A stretch of DNA of 64,000 nucleotides from CAWDVR01 sp044869805 (lineage in GTDB: Bacteria > Acidobacteriota > Thermoanaerobaculia > Multivoradales > SZUA-115), in assembly GCA_044869805.1 (NCBI GenBank), contig JBIOXV010000180.1, positions 24,355 through 88,354 of the forward strand. The letters are read 5' to 3'. The first letter of the stretch is position 1. Every line of letters begins with the position of its first letter. The notes below the pieces were generated by a model, which did no database searches, was not told where the DNA came from, and saw nothing but the letters and a program-made list of their open reading frames with translations. A program made the position numbers and the translations under genes. Below are positions 34,588-42,518 of the stretch, piece after piece.

Positions 34588-35712
34588 ATGACCAGCTCCA
34601 TTCAGCCGAGCAGCTTCCCTTCCGACCTGCGGGAGATCGCCGGCAAGGTCGAGGGCGGCGAGCGCCTGACAGCCGAGGACGCCACCCTCTGCTTCACCAC
34701 GCCGCACGTGCTGCACCTCGGCCGGCTGGCGGACGCGGTGCGCCGCAGGCTGCACGGCAACGTGACGTACTTCAACGTCAACCGCCACATCAACCCGACC
34801 AACGTCTGCATCTACACCTACAACTGCAAGTTCTGCAGCTTCGCCGCCCTGCCGGGCGAATCCCACGCCTGGGAGATGAGCCAGGAGGACGTCTACCGCC
34901 GGGCCGCCGAGCAGGGGGGCAACGACGTCACCGAGTTCCACATCGTGGGCGGCCTGCACCCTGACCTCTCGCTCGCCTGGTACGAGGAGATGCTGCGCGG
35001 CCTGAAGGCGCGCTTCCCCAACGTGCACCTCAAGGCGTTCACGGCGATCGAGATCGGCTGGTTCGCGCAGCGCGAGAAGATCTCGATCGAGGAGGTGCTG
35101 CGGCGCCTGCGCGACGCCGGCCTGGGGTCGCTGCCGGGCGGCGGCGCCGAGATCTTCCACCCCGAGGTGCGCGAGGTGATCTGCGACGGCAAGCTCGACG
35201 CCGGCGAGTGGATCGAGGTGCACCGGATCGCTCACGGGATGGGCATCCACAGCAACTGCACCATGCTCTACGGCCACGTCGAGAAGGTGCACCACAAGGT
35301 CGACCACCTGCTGCGCCTGCGCGACCTCCAGGACGACACCGGCGGCTTCAACGCCTTCATCCCGCTCGCCTACCACCCGGAGAACAACTACCTCGGCCTC
35401 AAGTACCACACCACCGGGCTCGATGACCTGCGCCACATCGCCACCTCGCGCCTGATGCTCGACAACATCCCCCACATCAAGGCCTACTGGATCATGGTGA
35501 CGCCGAAGCTGGCGCAGGTGGCGCTCTCCTTCGGCGCCGACGACCTCGACGGCACGGTGGTGGAAGAGACGATCTACCACATGGCCGGCGCCGAGACCGA
35601 GCAGAGCCTGACCCGCTCCGAGCTCGAGAGGATCGTCCGCCTGGCCGGCTTCACGCCCGTCGAGCGCGACACGCTCTACAACCCCCTCGTGCGCGAGGCG
35701 GCGGTGGTTTGA
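34588..35712 (+). CDS. mqnE: Aminodeoxyfutalosine synthase (MqnE), radical SAM
   Basis: The 374-residue radical SAM enzyme joins the chorismate-derived enolpyruvyl benzoate to the adenosine of SAM in the futalosine route to menaquinone. Family features include HINPTNVCIYTYNCKFCSF, EFHIVGGLHPDL and ALAYHPENN-like segments. The cluster cysteines are Cys74, Cys80 and Cys83, i.e. CX5CX2C, instead of the usual CX3CX2C. Start ATG at 34588. Its stop overlaps the TTG start of the kinase. Confidence 0.9.
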   Translation: MTSSIQPSSFPSDLREIAGKVEGGERLTAEDATLCFTTPHVLHLGRLADAVRRRLHGNVTYFNVNRHINPTNVCIYTYNCKFCSFAALPGESHAWEMSQEDVYRRAAEQGGNDVTEFHIVGGLHPDLSLAWYEEMLRGLKARFPNVHLKAFTAIEIGWFAQREKISIEEVLRRLRDAGLGSLPGGGAEIFHPEVREVICDGKLDAGEWIEVHRIAHGMGIHSNCTMLYGHVEKVHHKVDHLLRLRDLQDDTGGFNAFIPLAYHPENNYLGLKYHTTGLDDLRHIATSRLMLDNIPHIKAYWIMVTPKLAQVALSFGADDLDGTVVEETIYHMAGAETEQSLTRSELERIVRLAGFTPVERDTLYNPLVREAAVV

Positions 35713-36359
35713 GCACCGAGACGCTACCCTTTCATTTCCTGGCAGTCGACGGTCCCATCGGGGTGGGCAAGACCACCCTGGTGGAGATGCTCACCCGTCG
35801 CTTCGAGGGCGTGAAGGTGCTGGAGGACGTCGACAACCCGTTCCTCCCCGCCTTCTACGAGGACCGCGAGGGCGCCGCCTTCCAGACCGAGCTCTACTTC
35901 CTGCTGTCGCGCTACAAGCAGCAGCAGGAGATCGTGCAGCGCGAGCTGTTCAGCCGGCTGGTGGTCGCGGACTACACGCTGCAGAAGAACCGCATCTTCG
36001 CCTACCTGACCCTCTCCGACGACGAGCTGATGCTGTTCGACAAGCTCTACACCCTGCTCGAGCCCCAGGTGCCGACCCCCGACCTGGTGCTCTACCTGGT
36101 GGCCGACGTCGACACCTGCATGGACCGTATCCGCAAGCGGTCACGCCCGGTCGAGCGCCAGCTCTCGCCCGAGTACCTCTCCGAGCTCATCGACGCCTAC
36201 AACCACTACTACCACTACTACAGCCGCTCGCCGCTGCTGGTGGTCGACACGCGGCACATGAACTTCCCCAACCGTCCCGAGGACTTCGAGGAGCTGATCC
36301 GTCGGCTCCAGAAGCCGGTCAAGGGGACGGAGTACTTCGTGCCGCTGGGCGGGCGCTGA
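35709..36359 (+). CDS. Deoxynucleoside kinase family protein
   Basis: The 216-residue P-loop kinase has Walker A GPIGVGKTT near residue 16, the DR(S/P)-like RKRSRPVERQ lid region and a FAYLTLSDDEL segment typical of bacterial deoxyadenosine/deoxyguanosine kinases. It phosphorylates deoxynucleosides, or possibly salvages a nucleoside by-product. The TTG start at 35709 overlaps mqnE by four bases. MqnE chemistry leaves adenine/nucleoside products downstream, so coupling to nucleoside salvage is plausible; this link is inferred. Confidence 0.82.
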   Translation: MSTETLPFHFLAVDGPIGVGKTTLVEMLTRRFEGVKVLEDVDNPFLPAFYEDREGAAFQTELYFLLSRYKQQQEIVQRELFSRLVVADYTLQKNRIFAYLTLSDDELMLFDKLYTLLEPQVPTPDLVLYLVADVDTCMDRIRKRSRPVERQLSPEYLSELIDAYNHYYHYYSRSPLLVVDTRHMNFPNRPEDFEELIRRLQKPVKGTEYFVPLGGR

Positions 36360-36714
36360 GAGCGGAGCCCTCGCGGCTCACCGGCCCCGCGCGGGGAAGT
36401 TGAGCCCGCGGCGCGAAGGTTGTATCGTAGCGGGCCATGCCCTGCGTGAGGTGGGGCAAGCCGCTTGGATCCCGGTAGGCGAGGGACCGAGACGGAAGCG
36501 AGAACGCTCGACCGCCGCGCGCGGAGCCGCCGCGACAGCGGGCCTGATCCCAGTGGACAGGCACCGCGAAACGCCGGCCGGCCCTGATCGGCTTCGCCGA
36601 TCCCCCACGCGACCCGGGCGCCGCGGCCTCCGTCTTCTCCAACCCCCCAGCCCGACCTGGATCCGAGCCGTTCCGTCGACCCGCACCGAGCGGGCGGCGA
36701 GAAAGGGGTCGTCC
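36360..36714 (+). promoter_or_regulatory. Leader region of the pan operon with a vegetative promoter
   Basis: No gene is seen in these 355 bp. TTGAGC (36400-36405) and TATCGT (36423-36428), 17 bp apart, form a good promoter. It would give an mRNA leader of about 280 bases before panB, long enough to hold a regulatory structure, but I recognise no riboswitch class. A CCCCGCGCGGGG palindrome at about 36385-36396 just upstream could end the previous transcript. Confidence 0.45.
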
Positions 36715-37632
36715 ATGCCTTCCAAGAGCCGCTTGCAGGACCGTCTCGCGAAGGGTCTCCAGGCCGCCGCGGCGCCCAAGCCCGGCGCAGCGCAGAAGAT
36801 CACGGTGCCGGCCGTCGCCAGCGCGCCCGAGCGCGGCGAAAAGCTGGTGATGGTCACCGCCTACGACTACCAGCAAGGCCGGCAGGTGGACGCCGCGGGC
36901 GCCGACGTGGTCCTGGTGGGCGACTCGCTGGCCATGGTGGTGCTCGGCCACTCCGACACGCTGTCGGTGACCATGGACGAGATGCTCCACCACGTGAAGG
37001 CGGTGCGCCGCGGCGTGTCCCGCGCGTTGCTGGTGGCCGACATGCCCTATGGCTCTTTCCACCTCGGGGTCGACGCCACGGTCGCCAACGCGATGCTCTT
37101 CGTCAAGGAGGGCGGCGCCCAGGCGGTGAAGATCGAGGGCTCGCGGCCGGAGCTGGTGGCGGCGCTCACCGCGGCCGAGGTGCCGGTGATGGCCCACCTG
37201 GGCCTGACGCCGCAGTCCGTGCACAAGCTCGGCGGCTTCAAGGTGCAGGGCCGCGGCGAGGAGGCTGCGCACCGGCTGGTCGAGGCCGCGGTCGAGCTCG
37301 AGGCCGCCGGCGCCTTCTCGCTGGTCCTCGAGTGCATCCCGGCGGCGCTCGCCGCCGAGGTCTCGGCCCGGCTCTCGATCCCCACCATCGGCATCGGCGC
37401 CGGAGCGGCGTGCGACGGGCAGGTGCTCGTCTACCACGATCTCCTGGGCCTCGAGGAGCGCATCGCGCCCCGCTTCGTGCGGCGCTACGCGCAGCTCGGA
37501 GGCGAGGTGCGCCGTGCGGTCGAGGCCTTCGCCGCCGACGTGCGCGCCGGCCGCTTCCCCTCGCCCGAGGAGAGCTACTCCGATCCCGGCGCTCCGGCGC
37601 CCGACAGCCGGCTCGGCAAGCTCTACGGCTGA
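36715..37632 (+). CDS. panB: 3-methyl-2-oxobutanoate hydroxymethyltransferase
   Basis: The 305-residue TIM-barrel enzyme makes ketopantoate, the first step of pantothenate synthesis. Motifs visible are VMVTAYDYQQGRQVDAAGAD, the metal-binding VLVGDSLAMV and the ADMPYGSF loop, VKIEGS and IGIGAGAACDGQVLVYHD. It carries about 30 extra N-terminal residues rich in Ala, Lys and Gln. ATG at 36715 with a GAAAGGGG site. panC follows after 3 bp. Confidence 0.95.
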   Translation: MPSKSRLQDRLAKGLQAAAAPKPGAAQKITVPAVASAPERGEKLVMVTAYDYQQGRQVDAAGADVVLVGDSLAMVVLGHSDTLSVTMDEMLHHVKAVRRGVSRALLVADMPYGSFHLGVDATVANAMLFVKEGGAQAVKIEGSRPELVAALTAAEVPVMAHLGLTPQSVHKLGGFKVQGRGEEAAHRLVEAAVELEAAGAFSLVLECIPAALAAEVSARLSIPTIGIGAGAACDGQVLVYHDLLGLEERIAPRFVRRYAQLGGEVRRAVEAFAADVRAGRFPSPEESYSDPGAPAPDSRLGKLYG

Positions 37633-37635
37633 GCC

Positions 37636-38490
37636 ATGGAGATCGTCAACGACGCGGCCGGCCTGCGGCGCCAGCAGGCCCTCTGGGAAGTGCGACACCG
37701 CACCGTGGCCTTCGTGCCCACCATGGGCGCGCTGCACGAGGGCCACCTGTCGCTCGCCCGCCTCGCCCGCGAGCGCGCCGAGCGGGTGGTGGCATCGATC
37801 TTCGTCAACCCCACGCAGTTCGGGAGCGCCGCCGACCTGGCCGCCTACCCGCGCACACCGGCGAGGGACGCCGAGCTGCTGGCGGAGGCGGGCTGCGACC
37901 TGCTGTTCCAGCCGGCGGTGGAGGTGATCTGCCCGCCCGGCTGCGCCACCCTTGTCGAGGTCTGCGGGCCGCCGGCCGAGGGCCTCGAGGGTGCCTTCCG
38001 CCCGGGGCACTTCCGAGGCGTAGCCACCGTGGTCACCATCCTGTTCGGGCTGGTGCAGCCGGACGTGGCGGTGTTCGGTGAGAAAGACGCCCAGCAGCTC
38101 GCCCTGGTGCGGAGGCTGGTGCGCGACCTCGGGCTGCCGATCGAGATCGTCGCCGGCCCCACCGTGCGCGAGCCGGACGGCCTCGCCATGTCCTCGCGCA
38201 ACGTGCGCCTGTCGGCCGACGAGCGGCGAGCCGCGGCCGTCCTCTACCGGGCGCTCACCGCGGCGCGAGCGGCGATCGAGGCCGGCGAGCGCCGCGGCGA
38301 CGAGGTCCGCCGGGTGATGCAGTCCGTGCTCGCCGGCGAGCCGCTCGCCCAGGTCGAGTACGCCGAGGCGGTCGACGCCGAAACCTTCCAGCCGCTCGCC
38401 ATGCTCGCCGGTTCCGTGGTGCTGCCGCTCGCGGTGCGCATCGGATCGACGCGGCTGATCGACAACGTCCAGCTCCAAGTCACCGAGTGA
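37636..38490 (+). CDS. panC: Pantothenate synthetase
   Basis: The 284-residue ligase joins pantoate and beta-alanine using ATP. The nucleotidyltransferase HIGH-type motif appears as MGALHEGHLSLAR, and the KMSKS-type loop as MSSRNVRLS. FVNPTQFG and GEKDAQQLALVRRLVRDL are also typical. The length is normal. It starts 3 bp after panB and precedes panD by 17 bp, so the three pan genes form one operon. Confidence 0.96.
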   Translation: MEIVNDAAGLRRQQALWEVRHRTVAFVPTMGALHEGHLSLARLARERAERVVASIFVNPTQFGSAADLAAYPRTPARDAELLAEAGCDLLFQPAVEVICPPGCATLVEVCGPPAEGLEGAFRPGHFRGVATVVTILFGLVQPDVAVFGEKDAQQLALVRRLVRDLGLPIEIVAGPTVREPDGLAMSSRNVRLSADERRAAAVLYRALTAARAAIEAGERRGDEVRRVMQSVLAGEPLAQVEYAEAVDAETFQPLAMLAGSVVLPLAVRIGSTRLIDNVQLQVTE

Positions 38491-38507
38491 CCTCCGAAGG
38501 AGGCGCC

Positions 38508-38945
38508 ATGCAACGCACGATGATGAAGTCCAAGCTCCACCGCGCCACGGTCACCGCCGCGGACCTCCACTACCAGGGCTCGGTCGCCATCGACCAGGAC
38601 CTGCTCGAGGCGGCGGACATCCTGGTCAACGAACGGGTGGAGATCTACAACGTCACCAACGGCGAGCGTTTTGCCACCTACGCCATCCCGGCGCCGCGCG
38701 GCGGCCGCCAGGTGATGATCAACGGCGCCGCCGCCCACAAGGCACGGCCGGGCGACCTCGTGATCCTGGTCACCTACGCCACCTACGAGGAGCGCGAGGC
38801 GCGGCGCCACAAGCCCACGGTGCTGCTCCTTGGCGAGGCCAACGAGGTGCTGGAGCGCGTCGCCGGCGGCGGCTGGCAGGTGCCCGTCGAGCCGGCGCCC
38901 GAGACACTCGATGGGCCGGCGATCGCCGGTCAGGCCCTCCTGTAG
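38508..38945 (+). CDS. panD: Aspartate 1-decarboxylase (pyruvoyl-dependent)
   Basis: The 145-residue proenzyme makes beta-alanine from aspartate. The self-cleavage site is Gly24-Ser25 in HYQGSVAID, the same numbering as in E. coli, which generates the pyruvoyl cofactor. Arg/Tyr active-site segments RVEIYNVTNG and ATYAIPAPRG follow, as does the conserved NGAAAHKARPGD. About 20 extra C-terminal residues are present. ATG 38508 has a GAAGGAGG site. Confidence 0.95.
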   Translation: MQRTMMKSKLHRATVTAADLHYQGSVAIDQDLLEAADILVNERVEIYNVTNGERFATYAIPAPRGGRQVMINGAAAHKARPGDLVILVTYATYEEREARRHKPTVLLLGEANEVLERVAGGGWQVPVEPAPETLDGPAIAGQALL

Positions 38946-38956
38946 ACTTCGCCGCT

Positions 38957-39751
38957 ATGGAGACACTTCTCGCGACCGAGGTCGAACCGCTCGTCATCGC
39001 CGGACGGGCGTTTTCTTCGCGGCTGATCCTGGGCTCGGGCAAGTACGCCGACGCCGAGACCATGGTGCGCTCGCTCGAAGCCTCGGGCACCGAGATGGTG
39101 ACCGTGGCCCTGCGCCGCGTGAACCTCGACGAGCTGGGCAAGGGCTCGCTGATCGACGCCATCGACCCCAAGAAGTACCTGCTGCTGCCCAATACCGCCG
39201 CCTGCTACACCGCCGCCGAGGCCGTGCGCACGGCGCGGCTCGGGCGCGAGGTGGGCGGCTGGAGCTGGGTCAAGCTCGAGGTGATCGGCGACCCCAAGAC
39301 CCTGTTCCCGGACAACGTCGAGCTGCTCGAGGCGACCAAGGTGCTGGTGAAAGAGGGCTTCACCGTGCTGCCCTACACCAACGACGATCCAGTGGTGTGC
39401 AAGAAGCTCGAGGATCTGGGCGCCGCGGCGGTAATGCCGCTCGGCGCACCGATCGGCTCCGGCATGGGCATCCGCAACCCCGCAAACCTGGCGATCATCC
39501 TCGAGCAGGCCACGGTGCCGGTGATCGTCGACGCCGGGGTCGGCACGGCGAGCGACGCCGCCATCGCCATGGAGCTGGGCGCCGCCGGCGTGCTGATGAA
39601 CACCGGCATCGCCGGCGCTCGGGACCCGGTGGCCATGGCGCGGGCCATGAAGCTCGCCGTCGAAGCCGGCTGGCTCGCCGCCGGCGCCGGACGCATCCCC
39701 AAGAAGCTCTACGCCACCGCCAGCTCGCCTCTGACCGGCCTCGTCGGGTAG
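38957..39751 (+). CDS. thiG: Thiazole synthase ThiG
   Basis: The 264-residue TIM barrel assembles the thiazole phosphate of thiamine from DXP, ThiS thiocarboxylate and dehydroglycine. It shows GSGKYADAETM, the Schiff-base Lys in WVKLEVIGD, and the C-terminal phosphate loops DAGVGTASDAAIAMELGAAG and MNTGIAGARDP. It lies 11 bp after panD with no visible thiamine riboswitch. thiS, thiF and thiH are not in the window. Confidence 0.94.
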   Translation: METLLATEVEPLVIAGRAFSSRLILGSGKYADAETMVRSLEASGTEMVTVALRRVNLDELGKGSLIDAIDPKKYLLLPNTAACYTAAEAVRTARLGREVGGWSWVKLEVIGDPKTLFPDNVELLEATKVLVKEGFTVLPYTNDDPVVCKKLEDLGAAAVMPLGAPIGSGMGIRNPANLAIILEQATVPVIVDAGVGTASDAAIAMELGAAGVLMNTGIAGARDPVAMARAMKLAVEAGWLAAGAGRIPKKLYATASSPLTGLVG

Positions 39752-39771
39752 CGGCGCTTCTACCTCGGCCT

Positions 39772-39800
39772 CCGTCATTCCCGCGCACGCGGGAATCCAT
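39772..39800. repeat. REP-like palindromic repeat
   Basis: ATTCCCGC (39777-39784) and GCGGGAAT (39789-39796) form a perfect 8-bp stem with a four-base loop, inside CGTCATTCCCGCGCACGCGG. It resembles the short TCATTCCCGC-type repeats scattered in many bacterial genomes. It lies between thiG and the membrane protein gene. Confidence 0.6.
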
Positions 39801-39889
39801 CTGGGCAGGTCACTCGGGGCGTCGACGCTCGCGAATCGCCCATGCCGTAGACGCATATCTCGGGACCGCCGTACACACGCCAGGTCCCC

Positions 39890-41707
39890 ATGAAATCGCT
39901 CGACTCGCGCCCCTCGAGGCGCGAGGTGGCCGCCGGCCTCCTCGTCGCCTTAGCTCTTGCTGCGCTGGTGTGTGGCTGGCAGGCATTCTGGTTCCTGACC
40001 GACGACGCCTACATCGCCTTCCGCTACGTCAGCAACAGCCAGCTCGGCCACGGTTACGTGTGGAACGCGCCGCCGTTCCTGCCGGTCGAGGGCTACACCA
40101 GCTTTCTCTGGGTGGTGCTCCTCGATGGCGTCTGGAGCATCACCGGCATCGAGCCGCCCGAGTCCGCCAACAGTCTGCTGCTGGGGTTCTCCGCGCTCAC
40201 CCTGCTGCTCGCCGCCGGCATGGTGTGGCGGCTGCCGCTCGGCGAACGGCTCGAGCCGGCGAGGCTGCTTCTTCTCGCCCTGGTGCTCGCGGGCGTAGTC
40301 ACCAACCGCACCTTCCTCGCCTTCGCGAGCTCCGGCCTCGAGACCGCGCTCTTCAACTTCCTGCTCACCGCCTGGGTGTTCATGGCGCTCTTCGTGGGCC
40401 GCGAGCGGCGCTGGCGAGGCCCGGCGCTCCACGGCGCGGCGGCGCTCGCCGCCCTGGCGCGGCCGGATGGCCTGCTCTTCGCCGCGGCCAGCGTGGGGAT
40501 CTGGCTCTGCGAAGCGCTTGCGGCGGGGGTGGAGCAGCCCCTTCGACGACTGCTCGCCACTCTGGCTCGACGCGCCTCCGAGCTGGCGCCCCTGCTCGTG
40601 GCAGCGGCCCATCTTCTGTGGCGCTACCACACCTACGGCGCATGGTTGCCCAACACTTACTACGCAAAGCACGTGCGGCCCTGGCCCGAGGCCGGCCTGC
40701 GATACCTCCTCTCGTTCGTGCTCGAGTACGCGCTCTGGCTCTGGCTCGTCCTCGCCAGCCTTTGGCTCTACGGTGTGCTGCGGAGCCGCGTCGGAGGAAG
40801 GCGTGCTACGCCGGAGCAAGTCTCCGCGCCGCGAGTCGAGGCTCTTGCCCCGGGCGCTTCGAGGCCCGCGACCGCGGCAGGATTCCCTTCGTCGAGCCCG
40901 CGCAACCGCAAACTCTGGCCAGGGTTCCTGCGAGGGCTCCTGATGGCGAGAAAGGCCCAGGGGCGCACAACCCAAGCGATCGTCGTGACCGCGCTGCTCG
41001 CCCACTCTGGCTACTACGTGCTCGTGATCGGTGGCGACCACTTCGAGTATCGGGTGCTCTCCCAGCTCGTACCGCTCGTCTTCGTGAGCGCCGTGTGGCT
41101 CGTAAACGCTCTCGCGTGGCCGCGGGCGCTGGCCGTCGGCTTCCTCGCCCTCTCCCTCGTCGCCTCCTGGCCTATCCCTTGGACGCACTACCACCGCAGC
41201 CAGCAGCGAGCCACGCGGCAGGAGACGTTGTTCATGAAAGTGGCCGTCGCCGATGCCTTTCCCCCTCCGCTCCGCCCCTACGCGGGGCTCTTCGATCGCA
41301 CCCAGGCCTGGCTGATCGGCCACATGGTCTGCACCCGCCACCGCGAGCACCAGGTCTTCCATCGCTTCTGGCGCGCCTTCCTGATGTCGCGCGAGCGTGG
41401 CTTGACGGCGCCGGCGGACGGCTACCCGATCCACGCCGCGGCGAGCGTCGGCATCCCGGGCTGGGTGCTGCCGCGAGCCAACGTCATCGACGTCTTCGGC
41501 CTCAACGACCGGGTCATCGCCCGCAATCCGGTAGCCCCCAACAGGAGGCGTCTCATGGGCCACGACCGCCGCCCACCGGAGGGCTACGTCGAGTGCTTCC
41601 GCCCCAACGTCTACCTGCGGTACCAACGAGCCCGGACCGCCCGCCGCCACCCGCCCCTCACCGCGGAGGACATCCGGGCCTGTGAGAGCCGAGCTTGGTT
41701 GCCTTGA
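39890..41707 (+). CDS. GT-C-type integral membrane glycosyltransferase-like protein
   Basis: The 605-residue protein has about ten or more hydrophobic helices. After the first helix comes a conserved acidic loop, TDDAYIAFRYVSN, and an EGYTSFLWV segment. This pattern is seen in polyprenyl-phosphate-sugar-dependent GT-C transferases related to mycobacterial AftB. ARPDGLLF is a second family-type motif. The C-terminal about 200 residues are soluble. It probably adds a sugar to an envelope polymer or lipid at the outer face of the inner membrane. Substrate unknown. Confidence 0.72.
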   Translation: MKSLDSRPSRREVAAGLLVALALAALVCGWQAFWFLTDDAYIAFRYVSNSQLGHGYVWNAPPFLPVEGYTSFLWVVLLDGVWSITGIEPPESANSLLLGFSALTLLLAAGMVWRLPLGERLEPARLLLLALVLAGVVTNRTFLAFASSGLETALFNFLLTAWVFMALFVGRERRWRGPALHGAAALAALARPDGLLFAAASVGIWLCEALAAGVEQPLRRLLATLARRASELAPLLVAAAHLLWRYHTYGAWLPNTYYAKHVRPWPEAGLRYLLSFVLEYALWLWLVLASLWLYGVLRSRVGGRRATPEQVSAPRVEALAPGASRPATAAGFPSSSPRNRKLWPGFLRGLLMARKAQGRTTQAIVVTALLAHSGYYVLVIGGDHFEYRVLSQLVPLVFVSAVWLVNALAWPRALAVGFLALSLVASWPIPWTHYHRSQQRATRQETLFMKVAVADAFPPPLRPYAGLFDRTQAWLIGHMVCTRHREHQVFHRFWRAFLMSRERGLTAPADGYPIHAAASVGIPGWVLPRANVIDVFGLNDRVIARNPVAPNRRRLMGHDRRPPEGYVECFRPNVYLRYQRARTARRHPPLTAEDIRACESRAWLP

Positions 41708-41752
41708 TCCTCACCCCCCGTTCCTCTACAATCCGCCTTCCGCAGTTGAGCT

Positions 41753-41829
41753 GCACCCTTAGCTCAATTGGATAGAGCATCTGACTACGGATCAGAAGGT
41801 TGGAGGTTCGAGTCCTCCAGGGTGCACCA
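41753..41829 (+). tRNA. tRNA-Arg (anticodon ACG), CCA encoded
   Basis: The acceptor GCACCCT pairs with AGGGTGC, the discriminator is A and CCA is encoded. The anticodon arm is TCTGA-CTACGGA-TCAGA (anticodon ACG) and the T arm GGAGGTTCGAGTCCTCC is complete. It marks the boundary between core genes on the left and a long accessory region on the right, as tRNA genes often do when used as attachment sites. Confidence 0.95.
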
Positions 41830-42518
41830 TCTAACCGCTTCACCCCCAACGACTTACAATCCATAGAGATCGAGCAATAAGGCCGGCGGCGGTCTGTCGT
41901 TGCTCTATCGTTGCCAGAAAACATGGGGTAGGGCTGGCGGGTCGAGGCTGCCAGGCCCTAAGTCCTGTGGTTTCAGGGGGCTGCGAGGAGTGGCGCGTCG
42001 AGGTGTTTTCGGGGCGTCCGAAAAATGAGACGTCTCAGCGGGTCTCAGGCGGTCTCAGATCGGCGGGGGGTGGGGCGCTGGAGCGGGCCTCAGATCGGCG
42101 TCTAGATTCGCCAGAGCAGTTCACGGAGCAGGCCCGCATCCGGGTCGAAAGGCCGCGAAAAGCGCGGTCTTCAGGGCCTCCTGAGCGGTTCCTTAGGGCC
42201 ATCCAGTTCGCCGCGGACAGGGCGCCTGCGCCATCCAACCATCTGAGCAGAGGTCAGAAGCTCTAAGGGACCGGCCGGCTCAAGTTGCCGAGCTCAGACC
42301 GCCCTAGCTTCATGGCCCGCGCGCCCATTCTCCATTGTTCGGGTGGGCAGGGCAGAGTTGCAGCGGCCCTCGCAAAGAAGCCTTGAGAGCTGCCCCCGAG
42401 AACCGCGCTGATCACAGTGCATTGGAACCAGTGCCGCCTGGCACCCAGGGATTCTCCTGGGCGGGCGACACGCCACACCACCAAGTCGCTAAAATGCCGC
42501 CAACCGGGAGCCCAAGTC
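41830..42518. other. Gene-free left boundary of the accessory region
   Basis: No convincing gene is seen. The segment carries a GAGACGTCTC palindrome at 42027-42036. Three diverged direct repeats follow: AGCGGGTCTCAG (42037-42048), GCGGTCTCAGATCGGCG (42049-42065) and GCGGGCCTCAGATCGGCG (42083-42100). The composition is less GC-biased than the core. It may be the left attachment region of an integrated element. Confidence 0.45.

Noticed and set aside
36319..38478. 719-codon frame antisense to panB and panC
   Set aside because: Its sequence is the reverse reading of well-conserved pan genes and has no recognisable domain.
38946..38956. Thiamine (TPP) riboswitch before thiG
   Set aside because: Only 11 bp separate panD and thiG and no TPP-box sequence is visible there.
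38830..41685. 951-codon frame on the plus strand across thiG and the membrane protein
   Set aside because: ThiG and the GT-C protein are clear in other frames; this frame has only arginine-rich noise.
41658..41924. 88-codon minus-strand frame covering tRNA-Arg
   Set aside because: The core is the antisense of the tRNA, a common false protein call (WRTRTSNLLIRSQ).
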